From contig NZ_FQZQ01000029.1 of assembly GCF_900142085.1 (NCBI RefSeq), forward strand, positions 1 to 33,376: 33,376 nucleotides of DNA, written 5' to 3'. Below, piece by piece: positions 1 through 8,249 of this stretch. A program made the position numbers and the translations under genes. A model generated the notes under the pieces. It had not been told where the DNA came from, searched no databases, and worked only from the letters and a program-made list of their open reading frames with translations. This stretch comes from Shimia gijangensis (GTDB lineage: Bacteria > Pseudomonadota > Alphaproteobacteria > Rhodobacterales > Rhodobacteraceae). Numbering within the stretch: the stretch's first letter is position 1; each line of letters opens with the position of its first letter.

Positions 1-14
1 AGCGCTGCTGACAT
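1..14 (-). CDS. start of a gene leaving the left edge, probably transposase
   Basis: Only the first codons are present (M-S-A-A). They follow a strong ribosome binding site, GGAGG on the minus strand at 22-26, 7 nt before the ATG at 14. The gene sits just inside a possible IS end that interrupts a VanZ-like copy, so a transposase is the likeliest product. That is inference; too little protein is visible to name a family. Confidence 0.4.
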
Positions 15-93
15 AAAACATCCTCCCAATCAGGATGAATCACAAATCAAACCAAATGGGAATCCCATGATTCAGCTTTCAAGCTCGCCGCTT
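15..93 (-). mobile_element. putative insertion-sequence end
   Basis: Homology to the intact VanZ locus stops abruptly at 94. From there to the start codon at 14 is unrelated AT-rich sequence with a matched inverted 7-mer pair, TGAATCA at 36-42 and TGATTCA at 68-74. An abrupt break in a duplicated gene, followed at once by a strong start signal, is typical of an IS insertion. The exact IS terminus and target duplication cannot be fixed because the other end lies outside the window. Confidence 0.4.
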
Positions 94-249
94 TAACTTC
101 GTCGGTTGTGGCGGAGATAACGTCAGATAGACAATTGCTATGGCAAGAGCACCAGTGGCCACGAGCGCAACGCCATGTCGTAATGAAATGCTTTCGGAAG
201 TGGCGGGGCGCACAAGTACTATCTTTCTCTTGGTTCGTAAGGGATGCAT
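79..249 (-). pseudogene. truncated VanZ-family membrane protein
   Basis: Starting at the ATG at 249, the protein matches the first half of the VanZ-like protein encoded at 22801. From the TKRKI motif to QPTKL the only residue difference is Leu to Pro after TLSP. Homology ends at 94 and the frame runs four foreign codons (KRRA) to a stop at 79. Only the basic N-terminus and the first membrane segment remain, so the protein lacks the conserved VanZ core. Most nucleotide changes between the copies are silent, so this may be a once-functional relative later broken by an IS rather than a fresh copying accident. Confidence 0.75.
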
Positions 250-320
250 AGGACGTGACCTTCGCCGATACAATATCTATTGGCTCAAATGAAATCCTTC
301 TTGTTGTCGAAGTTTTCAAC
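94..320 (-). repeat. inverted duplicate of 22730-22956
   Basis: The reverse complement of this 227-bp stretch aligns without gaps to 22730-22956, with 17 mismatches by hand count (about 92% identity). It covers the leader and the first half of a VanZ-family gene. The two copies point outward from the polysaccharide locus and lie 22.4 kb apart. Confidence 0.9.
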
Positions 321-467
321 TGTATCCCGGCACGACCTTTGAGACAGAGCAGCAGTTTTGCTTAGCGAGAGCTTTCGGTTTATCGAAATCCATGAAGGGA
401 TACGAGATGAGAACGAAGACAGGGCCGAATGGATCCACCGTTGTGTTTAAGAAATGGAGGACTTAAA

Positions 468-620
468 ATGGCAAACAAGCGATTAAAGCCGGAAGAAATT
501 GTCTCGAAGTTACGCCAGGTTGAAGTTCTGACGGGGAAAGGAACGCCGCGTCTGGATGCGATCCGACAGATTGGGGTTGCTGAACAAAGCTATTACCGCT
601 GGCGCAAGCAATATGGGGGA
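468..620 (+). pseudogene. truncated IS3-family transposase OrfA
   Basis: The ATG at 468 follows GGAGG at 456-460. The product begins MANKRLKPEEIVSKLRQVEV and runs to the YYRWRKQYGG motif, matching the N-terminal helix-turn-helix half of IS3-group OrfA proteins, which are normally about 90 residues. After about 51 residues the similarity stops at about 620, and the frame continues only as antisense of the neighbouring glycosyltransferase gene. The leucine-zipper half of OrfA and all of OrfB are missing, so this is a remnant. The break lies three bases from the glycosyltransferase stop codon. Confidence 0.8.
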
Positions 621-622
621 GA

Positions 623-1843
623 TCATTTTGCCGCGTTTTCCAATACTTCAAGCACATCGTTCGCCAATTTTTTGCGATCAAAGCTCTGCGCCCCACGCAA
701 TCCATTCTTACGTAGTTCGTCACGCAGCCCCGGGTTTGACTTTAAGCTCACCAGTGCAGCCGCCAAGGCCTCTGCATTTTCCGGTTCAAACGTAACACCA
801 ACTTTGTAACTTGTGACAATATCCGCAGATTCGCCCTCGACACCATGCAAAATCGGCACCCCCATCCCCATGCATTCGAACATTTTGGACGGTATGACCG
901 TTCTGAAAAGGTCGTTCTTTTTCAGATGGATGATCGAAACGTCCAATAGCGACCAATAGCGCACAACCTCTTCTTTCGAAACACTCTCGAGAAAGATAAT
1001 GTTTGATAAACCTCGCGCGCCTTTAATAACGGCGTCACGGCCTGCGCCGTTCCCCAACATTAGAAGCTTGATGTCTCGGCCCCCAACGTTCTTCTCCAGA
1101 AGCCTCGCCGCGTCCACCACGGTTTCCAGCGCATGCGCCATTCCATGTGTGCCGATGTAACCTGCAACAAACTTGCCATTCAGATTGAGCTCTTTCTCCA
1201 GATCTGAATCCTTGTGTCTTGGGAAAAACCGCGACGTATCCACGCCATTGGTCACCACGTGAATTTTCTCGCCATCTATACCGCGCCTGACAAGGTTGTC
1301 TTTAAACGAATTAGTCACTGAAATGATGACTTTCGACCGGCGGTAAAGGAACAGTTCAATTTTTTCGAAAGCATCAAGAATTTTGGAATCTTTCATCGCG
1401 CCGACAGCCCGGATTGACTCAGGCCAGATGTCGCGAAGTTCGAATACAAACGGTTTTTGCTTGATAGCAGCGGCGGCCCATGCCGCACAGGCCGTGAAAA
1501 ACTGTGGTGACGTTCCGACAATGATATCGACGCGACGAACAAAAATCGACGCGAGAAAACTTGTCAGCATGTAGCTTTGGTAGTCCAAAATCCGCTTCGC
1601 GAAGCCTTGATTGCCCGTAATATAGCTCCACACCCGAATGACGCGAATTCCTTCCACGTCTTCGCTTTGCCAGAGCTTGTTCTTGTAGCCTTCAAACACC
1701 TTCCCGTGCGGGAAGTTGGGTGCGCAGGTGATGATTGTAACCTTGTGGCCTTTTTTGACCCATTCACGCGCATGCTCGAAGGTCCGCGAGGCCGGAGCGT
1801 TAACTTCGGGAGGAAAGTTGTCTGTTAGAAAGAGAATATGCAT
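623..1843 (-). CDS. glycosyltransferase family 4 (WbuB-like)
   Basis: A 406-residue GT-B glycosyltransferase, expected to act at the cytoplasmic membrane by adding one sugar to the lipid-linked repeat unit. The N-terminus (MHILFLTDNFPPEVNAPASR) is the acceptor-side Rossmann strand typical of WbuB-like GT4 enzymes. The donor-side half has the YIGTHGMAHALETVVDAA segment and an IPSKMFECMGMGVPI block around residues 320-335, the usual GT4 nucleotide-sugar site with a conserved Glu. It is the last gene of the minus-strand run, 4 bp after the heparinase-like gene. The length is normal and the protein looks complete although an IS fragment abuts its stop codon. Donor and acceptor cannot be told from sequence; an N-acetylated amino sugar is a guess from WbuB. 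Confidence 0.85.
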   Translation of the reverse strand: MHILFLTDNFPPEVNAPASRTFEHAREWVKKGHKVTIITCAPNFPHGKVFEGYKNKLWQSEDVEGIRVIRVWSYITGNQGFAKRILDYQSYMLTSFLASIFVRRVDIIVGTSPQFFTACAAWAAAAIKQKPFVFELRDIWPESIRAVGAMKDSKILDAFEKIELFLYRRSKVIISVTNSFKDNLVRRGIDGEKIHVVTNGVDTSRFFPRHKDSDLEKELNLNGKFVAGYIGTHGMAHALETVVDAARLLEKNVGGRDIKLLMLGNGAGRDAVIKGARGLSNIIFLESVSKEEVVRYWSLLDVSIIHLKKNDLFRTVIPSKMFECMGMGVPILHGVEGESADIVTSYKVGVTFEPENAEALAAALVSLKSNPGLRDELRKNGLRGAQSFDRKKLANDVLEVLENAAK

Positions 1844-1847
1844 GAAA

Positions 1848-3491
1848 TTAACGCCACCGTAGGATCAAATCTGCGCGTTGAGTATCAAACGAAATGACAA
1901 GGCATTTATTGTCTTGCGATACCCCAAATTCAGGATGCCAGGTTGTCCGATCCAAACGAACTGTCCCTTCTTGGGCTGAAAACATTACGCATTGACCATC
2001 GGCTAGGATCAGGCAACCGCTTGTCGCATCTTCCATTTCGACCTCTACGTCTGGATGCAAATGATAGCGCGCTTCCGCTGGCGCAAGCCGACTGATCTTG
2101 TCAATGATAGTCAGGGAATTGGTGGTCAAGTGGAGATCTCTCCGATGATCCAAGCCTTCAACCATCCGCCGATACCCATCATGACTTGCCGAAGCTAGCA
2201 GCGTATTGCCTTCCTGCGATACGCTTCGATTCCTAATCCGGGCGCGGGCACCAACACGGAAGCCCGACCAGACCTCGGACGAGTTTTCGCCAATCACTGT
2301 CACCGTATTGTGAGCAGGTGTGCCACGTTGACGTAGCCGCTCAGCGCCTATCCCATAAACAGAGGTGCCCGAATTGACGAAAAGCCTCTGACCGTACAGC
2401 GACATTTCGATCGACAACGTATCGGCATGGGCATGGCCAGGCAGGTAGTCCGGACCAATGGGGGCCAAATCAGCCAACACTAGAGCAGGACCTGAGGCTA
2501 GGCGACACAAGCCACTGTTGGGAAGATCCAAAATGCCGTGATCTTCGAGCGATGGGAGTTCAAACCCCAGGCGCTCAGCATAGGAAAACAACACAGCATT
2601 TTCAGGGGCAACACCAAAGGCCGCGTCATTAAAAAATGAAGTCCGCCCGTCGGGATGACTTGTGACAAACAGCCATCGAAGCATCCTCGGAATGATTTCC
2701 CGCCAACGCTCAAGCTGTGCAGCCCTTGATTCTGAACCGAAGCTATCTGGATGCGCGGCGGTGATATTGACTAAGTCCAGCATGTCTTCCACCGCCAATG
2801 CGTGATACATTGGTGAAAGTTCGAACTGGCCGCCATCAGGCAAAATTTGCTCAGGGACCTCGCGGGCAAGGATTGACAAACCTCGGTCCAACCACCGTTT
2901 TGCCTCGGGTCCCGTAAAGTACAACCCAGCATGCACAAGTGCCTTCGCATTAGCAAATAGGTGATTGCCAAGAAGGTGCCATTCTAGACGCTTAGAGAGC
3001 CACCTTGCTTGCACCGCCAGGCTTTTCTCCGCATCAGACGACAGAAAATTTCCTGAGTGCGCCCATTTCACCCAGTTCACTATTCTAAGGGAGGTGGGGT
3101 ACGGCTCCCAACCATTTCCAGATGCCGGAGGGTTATCTGCGACCCACAGGTCGATGAGATCTTTGTGCCATGAGAGACGGTCCTCTGAACTGGCCGCATT
3201 CAGGTCGTCAAAATAGTGCTGATTGTAACGCCAGAGTTTTGATCTCCGGTCGTTCTGCCATCCGATTTCGGCTAGTTCACCGTCCTCATTCAAGAACCGC
3301 CAGGCCGTCGGACCAATCATGTTTGCAAGCCTGCGGGCAGGTATCTGGTAAGTAGCGTGTGTTGATCTTAGGCCATGTGGAGCAGATAAGTCAGGTCCAG
3401 GGCGGGCAAGGCGAAACCAAATACGACCAGAAATTTGCGCCGGTCGTAAGTGGCGCACAGTACGCCAGAGAAGGCCAATCCTGCCAGGCAT
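1848..3491 (-). CDS. heparinase II/III-like protein
   Basis: 547 residues with the two-part layout of this family: an N-terminal alpha-helical toroid (about 1-320) and a C-terminal beta-rich heparinase II/III domain (about 330-547). The domain signature is visible as PGHAHADTLS followed by NSGTSVYG and RQRGTPAHNTVTV, including the His residues usually assigned to the lyase site. No signal peptide is seen: the start is basic (RIGLLWRTVRHLRPAQ) but without a hydrophobic core. A periplasmic lyase role is therefore not obvious. Such genes are common inside O-antigen and capsule clusters beside a two-domain oxidoreductase and a GT4 enzyme, exactly as here (6 bp from the former, 4 bp from the latter). 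It may act on the polymer or be a non-classical sugar-modifying enzyme; the reaction is unknown. Confidence 0.85.
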   Translation of the reverse strand: MPGRIGLLWRTVRHLRPAQISGRIWFRLARPGPDLSAPHGLRSTHATYQIPARRLANMIGPTAWRFLNEDGELAEIGWQNDRRSKLWRYNQHYFDDLNAASSEDRLSWHKDLIDLWVADNPPASGNGWEPYPTSLRIVNWVKWAHSGNFLSSDAEKSLAVQARWLSKRLEWHLLGNHLFANAKALVHAGLYFTGPEAKRWLDRGLSILAREVPEQILPDGGQFELSPMYHALAVEDMLDLVNITAAHPDSFGSESRAAQLERWREIIPRMLRWLFVTSHPDGRTSFFNDAAFGVAPENAVLFSYAERLGFELPSLEDHGILDLPNSGLCRLASGPALVLADLAPIGPDYLPGHAHADTLSIEMSLYGQRLFVNSGTSVYGIGAERLRQRGTPAHNTVTVIGENSSEVWSGFRVGARARIRNRSVSQEGNTLLASASHDGYRRMVEGLDHRRDLHLTTNSLTIIDKISRLAPAEARYHLHPDVEVEMEDATSGCLILADGQCVMFSAQEGTVRLDRTTWHPEFGVSQDNKCLVISFDTQRADLILRWR

Positions 3492-3497
3492 TTTCGC

Positions 3498-5624
3498 TTA
3501 GCCTCTCGCGGCTACGGCGGCTTCGATGGTAACGCGAGTGACCTCGAAAATCTCCGATTTCGGAATTGGTGTCTTGGTGCCTTGGCGTACCGCATCGATG
3601 AATGCCTTAGAACAGACTGTTTGTCCTTTATCCTGGCGCCAGAGGTTCATTTTGGAGAACCCGGGCCACCCCCAACCTTTGAGTTTTCGAAAATTGTCCA
3701 GCTGTAGAACCCGCCCTGCGGCAAAGACTTCGATCCGTTCCTTGGGAAATCCTTTGTGGCCATTGGCCAGGTAATGGATTGTTGCAAACGAACCGTCTTC
3801 AAAGCCTAGTGTGATTGACACCTTGTCATCGCGGACAGCTAAAGCAGGTGACCGGCCGATTGGTTGCACGTGATGCGAGGTGACCGGCGATCCAGCCAAG
3901 TGAAGAGCTAGGTCGATGAAATGACAGCCTTCTCCGATGATACGACCGCCGCCAATCTCTGCATCCTGCGTCCAATGATCAGGTGGGATGTCTCCTGCGT
4001 TCACAGTGATTACGATTGATTTTGGTTGGGCCACCGGTGCGAGCAGTTCTTTCATTTTAATCACGTGAGGTGCAAAACGACGGTTGAAGCCGATCATCAA
4101 GTGTTGGTCTGGGCGCAACTTTGCCTCCGCCTGGATCGCCCCTAATTCTTCTGTGGTCAAGCACAGAGGTTTCTCGCAAAAGACATGTTTGCCAGCTTTC
4201 AAAGCTCCAAGCACCTGGAGGGCATGAGCGTCGTGGCGAGTTGCAACGACAACCGTGTCGATATCCGGATTATTCAGTACGGTTGCACCATCAGTTGACG
4301 CTTCGGAAAAACCAAATTTCCGACCAAAATGCACGGCGCTCACACCGCCACTGCTTACAACCGTGTGTAAACTAGCACCGGCGGATTTGAACGCAGGGAT
4401 CAAGACGCGCCCAGCGTAATTTCCAGCACCCAAGAATGCCACATTTGCCTTTGCTGTTTTAGCAGTAGGTGCGGCGCCAGTAACAAGCGCCACCTGTCGA
4501 GCCGGGGGTGCCGACATGCCTGTGTTCGGATAGGTCAGTAAGATTCCAAGGGCTGGCTCTGCCGAAGTCAGAAGATTCATCGCCTTCTCACCTTCAGAGA
4601 TATCGAAACGGTGGGTGATCAGTGGTTTCAGATCAAGTGCTCCGCTGCTCATCATATCCAAGACAGCTTCGAAGTTGCGCTGCTCTGTCCATCGCACAAA
4701 ACCAACTGGATAGTCCTGACCTTTATCTTCGTAGTTGCTGTCATAGCGGCCGGGTCCATAGGAACAAGACACTTGGAAACTAAGTTCCTTTTCATAAAAT
4801 TCAGCGCGACTGAGTTCCAGTCCGACGACACCGACAAGGACAATTCGACCCCGTTGCCTGCACATCCGAGCCGCTTGAGAGACTGGTTCATTGCTTTTGG
4901 TTGCGGCTGTAATGATGACTGCATCGACCCCAGATCCTCTGGAGAACGCCTCCGCCTTGGCAAGAACGTCTTCCCCAACGCCAGGGTTGACGGTCTCAGC
5001 CCCAAATCTACGAGCCAGCTTTAATCGCTCGGGGTCATAATCTATGCCTAACACGCGACAGCCTTGGGCCCTCAACATCTGTACGGTCAGTAGGCCGATA
5101 AGACCTAACCCAGTGACAACAACTGTTTCACCGAGTGTTGGATTGGTTAGTCGAATACCCTGTAGTCCTATGGCTGCCAAAACTGTAAATGCGGCGGACT
5201 CATCATCGACGTTATCGGGGATTCGAGCACAAAGGTTCTTTGGAACAGCGACCACTTCGGCGTGTTTGCCGTTGGAGGCAATGCGATCACCAACCTTGAA
5301 CCTGTCCGCGTTGCTTTCGATTACAGTGCCAACGTTGCAATAGCCCAAAGCCAAAGGCTGATCGAGTTTACTTCGCACCGCTTCCAGCGTGGTGCCCACA
5401 CCGTCAGTCTTGGCCTTATCCAGAACCATCTTGACCTTGTCGGGCTGACTGAGAGCCTTTTGGATGAGGTTGCCCCTTCCGAATTCTACGAGCATGCGTT
5501 CGGTTCCGGCAGACACTAGTGTTGTATTGGTATGGATCAACAACTGGCCCCTGCCGGCACAGGGAGCAGGCACCTCTTCAAGAGAGGTAGAGCCATCCTT
5601 GAGCGATTGTAGTATCTGCTTCAT
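3498..5624 (-). CDS. two-domain oxidoreductase (MDR plus Gfo/Idh/MocA)
   Basis: I take the ATG at 5624 (MKQILQSLKDG) as start, giving 708 residues. The frame extends upstream to a TTG at 5675, but those 17 residues do not look like family sequence. Residues 1 to about 360 form a medium-chain dehydrogenase-like domain with a GLGLIG dinucleotide site near residue 170. It lacks an obvious zinc-binding GHE motif and instead has SAGTER and LGYCNVG blocks. From about 393 a second Rossmann domain begins (GAGNYAG), with the CEKPL motif near 482 typical of Gfo/Idh/MocA oxidoreductases. Fused proteins of this kind recur in polysaccharide loci together with heparinase-like and GT4 genes. The substrate is unknown; oxidation or reduction of a nucleotide or lipid-linked sugar is the reasonable inference. 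Confidence 0.85.
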   Translation of the reverse strand: MKQILQSLKDGSTSLEEVPAPCAGRGQLLIHTNTTLVSAGTERMLVEFGRGNLIQKALSQPDKVKMVLDKAKTDGVGTTLEAVRSKLDQPLALGYCNVGTVIESNADRFKVGDRIASNGKHAEVVAVPKNLCARIPDNVDDESAAFTVLAAIGLQGIRLTNPTLGETVVVTGLGLIGLLTVQMLRAQGCRVLGIDYDPERLKLARRFGAETVNPGVGEDVLAKAEAFSRGSGVDAVIITAATKSNEPVSQAARMCRQRGRIVLVGVVGLELSRAEFYEKELSFQVSCSYGPGRYDSNYEDKGQDYPVGFVRWTEQRNFEAVLDMMSSGALDLKPLITHRFDISEGEKAMNLLTSAEPALGILLTYPNTGMSAPPARQVALVTGAAPTAKTAKANVAFLGAGNYAGRVLIPAFKSAGASLHTVVSSGGVSAVHFGRKFGFSEASTDGATVLNNPDIDTVVVATRHDAHALQVLGALKAGKHVFCEKPLCLTTEELGAIQAEAKLRPDQHLMIGFNRRFAPHVIKMKELLAPVAQPKSIVITVNAGDIPPDHWTQDAEIGGGRIIGEGCHFIDLALHLAGSPVTSHHVQPIGRSPALAVRDDKVSITLGFEDGSFATIHYLANGHKGFPKERIEVFAAGRVLQLDNFRKLKGWGWPGFSKMNLWRQDKGQTVCSKAFIDAVRQGTKTPIPKSEIFEVTRVTIEAAVAARG

Positions 5625-5696
5625 TGCTTCTATTCCGTGTGAGGAAGCCACGAACTTGCCTGCCATGTTGGGCAACTCTGTGTTCCGAATTTCCGT

Positions 5697-6434
5697 TTAT
5701 GGTCGTGCATAGCTAATTAGAACCGCGCGATACGGTCCCTTGAAGACGAACATGCTACCTGCCGCCGCTCCCACTATACCCACGTTTTCAATCAGTTCGG
5801 CCATATGCTTCGATGTGCCCGCGCCGCCCAAAATAGTCAGCGGCGAGGTGGTGTTGTCGCGTGCTAGCCGAGCCAAAGTTAAATCATAGCCTTGCATCAT
5901 GCCATCTCGATCTATCGAGTTGATCACGATTTCCCCTGCGCCGCGGTCGGTAGCTTCGGCGATAAAATCCGCCAGCTTAGGCTTGTGCTTACGAGTGCCG
6001 TTGTGACTGTATATCGAATAGCCACCCAGCAAACTCTTCTTAACGTCAATCGTAACAACAACACTTTGTCGACCAATACGGTTTGCCATCTCATTTATCA
6101 GATCTGGGCGGACCAAGGCCGCGGCACTGACTGAAACCTTTTCAAATCCGATCTTGACGATATCGGCTGCCTGCTCGGCGTCAGAAATGCCGCCGCCATA
6201 GCACAGTGGCATTCGGCTTTCTTTTGCTATCGTTCCCAAAAAATTCATGTCTGGAGTCGATTTCTCTACCGTAGCATCAATGTCAAAAAAAACTAACTCG
6301 TCGACCTCTTTTTCATTGTAGATTTTCACCGCATTCAGCGGATCCCCAACATATTTATCATCCTTGAACTGGCGGGTTTTCACGAGGCCTCTGTCTCGCA
6401 TTAACAGGCTGGGGGTAATTCGAGATTGCAGCAT
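5697..6434 (-). CDS. hisF2: HisF-like partner for acetamidino sugar synthesis
   Basis: A 245-residue (beta/alpha)8 protein of the HisF type. The ATG at 6434 shares its A with the TGA of the upstream hisH-like gene, and I prefer it to the TTG one codon earlier. True HisF has a catalytic Asp at position 11 (I-I-P-C-L-D); here the equivalent reads ITPSLLM, so that Asp is Leu. The second acidic residue (VVVTIDVKKS) is kept. This matches the AglZ/HisF2 group, thought to pass ammonia from a HisH glutaminase to WbpG rather than to make imidazole glycerol phosphate. It sits directly between hisH-like and other polysaccharide genes, with no other histidine gene nearby. I am confident of the family; the ammonia-channel role is from family knowledge. 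Confidence 0.88.
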   Translation of the reverse strand: MLQSRITPSLLMRDRGLVKTRQFKDDKYVGDPLNAVKIYNEKEVDELVFFDIDATVEKSTPDMNFLGTIAKESRMPLCYGGGISDAEQAADIVKIGFEKVSVSAAALVRPDLINEMANRIGRQSVVVTIDVKKSLLGGYSIYSHNGTRKHKPKLADFIAEATDRGAGEIVINSIDRDGMMQGYDLTLARLARDNTTSPLTILGGAGTSKHMAELIENVGIVGAAAGSMFVFKGPYRAVLISYARP

Positions 6435-7051
6435 CAAGACAACTCCGCAAAGTTTTGAATCAGGCGCATTCCATTGGAGTGACTTTTTTCCGGGTGGAAT
6501 TGGACACCATACACATTACCATTGCGCACAGCACAGGGCAGGTCACGGCCATAATTCACGCGAGCCAGAACGTTTCCCTCCGCGGCTACATCGAAATAAT
6601 AGCTATGCAGGAAGTAGAAACCACGCTTGGCATCAATACCCGAAAACAGCGGTTCTTCTCCATTCAGGGTCACAGCATTCCACCCCATGTGAGGCAGATG
6701 GGGACGGGTCGTCAGGCTGCTGGCGTCGATTTTTCGAACACGCCCGGGTACCCAATCTAAACCGTCGCGCTGACCTTCATCACTACCTTGGGAAAGCAGG
6801 TGCATGCCGACGCAAATCCCTAGGATGCGTTTACCCTTGCCGTGAACTTCGTCACGTAGCGTGTCGAGGATCCCCGATCCGGTCAGATGGGCAATGGTCG
6901 GATCAAATGCACCGACGCCTGGCAGCAGAAATCTGTCGGCCTGCCGAAGCTCCGTCGGGTTACTGGACAAAAAATGGTCAATTTTCTTCTGCTTCAGCAG
7001 ATTCATGATCGCGGCCACATTGCCCGACCCATATTCAATTATTCCAATCAT
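6434..7051 (-). CDS. hisH2: HisH-like glutamine amidotransferase subunit
   Basis: 205 residues, a class I glutaminase. The nucleophile elbow is GICVGM with Cys80, and the catalytic His186 and Glu188 lie in VQFHPEKS, so the triad is complete. It releases ammonia from glutamine. Here the acceptor is most likely the WbpG-type enzyme encoded just upstream (7 bp gap), via the HisF-like barrel encoded just downstream (1-base overlap). The same trio (wbpG, hisH2, hisF2) in Pseudomonas aeruginosa makes the acetamidino group of B-band O-antigen. A role in histidine synthesis is unlikely from context. Confidence 0.9.
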   Translation of the reverse strand: MIGIIEYGSGNVAAIMNLLKQKKIDHFLSSNPTELRQADRFLLPGVGAFDPTIAHLTGSGILDTLRDEVHGKGKRILGICVGMHLLSQGSDEGQRDGLDWVPGRVRKIDASSLTTRPHLPHMGWNAVTLNGEEPLFSGIDAKRGFYFLHSYYFDVAAEGNVLARVNYGRDLPCAVRNGNVYGVQFHPEKSHSNGMRLIQNFAELS

Positions 7052-7058
7052 TGCCTGA

Positions 7059-8198
7059 TCACCGTTTTACAGATTTTTCAAGACCCAGCATCTTCATTGC
7101 TTCTGATCCCAGAGAGAAGAGTTTTTCTTGGTTCTTGTAGTCACGGTGTGTCTTTAGAGGCATCTCGTGATATTTGCGTAATTCTTCAACGGAAATATCC
7201 AACTTAGTTGCTATATACTCAAAATCCTCGTCAATCATCTCTGGGTCATAGGCAGGTTGCGTTAGTTTCTCCAGAGCTTCTTCACGCGTCATTTGACCTG
7301 TCAGGATCAGCGAAGAATATTGCACCTTGCGGGTGTCATACCCGAACCTGGTCGGTAGCCAATAAGCCTCAAAAAATTTGGTGAACCGGCTTTCAAAATG
7401 CTTCTGCGGATAAGCCTTCCAGCCATATGTTTCGGATAAGGTGTCAATCGCCAACTTCTTTGTATAAGGGAGAAAATTTAGAGGCTTAACGACTCTAATT
7501 CCCTTCAAATAACGCAGATAGACCTTGTGATAAAGAATTGGAGAGAACGGGTAAGTTTTCAGCTCACGGGTGCCAAAGAGTTTCTGAATGTTCTTGATTT
7601 GCAGTATATCACTCCCATGATACAGCCAATCCAGCGGATTGCGAACACACTCAGTGGAATAATTGCCACCATTCATGATGTACTTGATGTTGTGTTTATC
7701 CGCAAAACGGTACAGCGTCGCGATAAAGGCATGGTCTTGCGGAATATCCAAATGTGACACGCCCGACTTGAAGAAAGAAAGCTGAAAGTCGCGCATTTCT
7801 TCCCAATTGATCACCTCGGTGTAGAGATCGAGCCCCAGTTTATCGATCAACATCTGGATGTTGTTGACGGCAATATCAGAATTCCAGCCACCATCGACGT
7901 GAAAAACTAGAGGACGCAACCCATATTCCTTGACAATAAGATGCAGCATGTAAGAACTGTCCAAACCGCCGGACATGCCCAAAATACAATCAAACTCCTT
8001 ACCTTTGCCCTTTGCCCTGATGTCCTTGATCACCTGGCCGAGAGCCGCGTGGCTTTCTGCATCCGGGTGCCAGTTCGGTAGGACATTTTCGCGAAAACCG
8101 CTGCAGTGGTCACAAACACCGTTGTCATCGAAAACTATTCCCGGATCGGTTGTGTCCATCACGCATTTGATGCAGATTTTTAAACTATTGTTCAGCAT
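7059..8198 (-). CDS. wbpG: N-acetyl sugar amidotransferase (WbpG/PseA type)
   Basis: 379 residues. Cys9, Cys12, Cys29 and Cys32 form a CxxC...CxxC zinc-ribbon-like start. A PP-loop ATP pyrophosphatase motif (SGGLDSS) lies near residue 76. This is the layout of WbpG/PseA proteins, which activate an N-acetyl group with ATP and replace its oxygen with ammonia to give an acetamidino (amidine) group on a sugar. Ammonia would come from the HisH/HisF-like pair encoded immediately downstream. The gene is 51 bp after a glycosyltransferase in the same direction. The sugar substrate is not defined; no 3-amino-sugar or nonulosonate pathway gene is in the window. Confidence 0.9.
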   Translation of the reverse strand: MLNNSLKICIKCVMDTTDPGIVFDDNGVCDHCSGFRENVLPNWHPDAESHAALGQVIKDIRAKGKGKEFDCILGMSGGLDSSYMLHLIVKEYGLRPLVFHVDGGWNSDIAVNNIQMLIDKLGLDLYTEVINWEEMRDFQLSFFKSGVSHLDIPQDHAFIATLYRFADKHNIKYIMNGGNYSTECVRNPLDWLYHGSDILQIKNIQKLFGTRELKTYPFSPILYHKVYLRYLKGIRVVKPLNFLPYTKKLAIDTLSETYGWKAYPQKHFESRFTKFFEAYWLPTRFGYDTRKVQYSSLILTGQMTREEALEKLTQPAYDPEMIDEDFEYIATKLDISVEELRKYHEMPLKTHRDYKNQEKLFSLGSEAMKMLGLEKSVKR

Positions 8199-8249
8199 TC
8201 TTGTCTTTCGTGGTTCTCAACTATGATTTGCTTCGAGCATTGTATTTTC

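Noticed and set aside
429..809. 126-residue plus-strand ORF over the left end
   Set aside because: Only the part from 468 to about 620 is IS3 OrfA. The rest is antisense of the glycosyltransferase gene and not a real protein.
5625..5675. Upstream extension of the two-domain oxidoreductase
   Set aside because: It starts at TTG, and the 17 added residues do not resemble the family N-terminus, which begins MKQ.
5697..7051. hisH/hisF as part of a histidine operon
   Set aside because: No other histidine genes are present, the barrel lacks Asp11, and the pair is coupled to wbpG in a polysaccharide locus.
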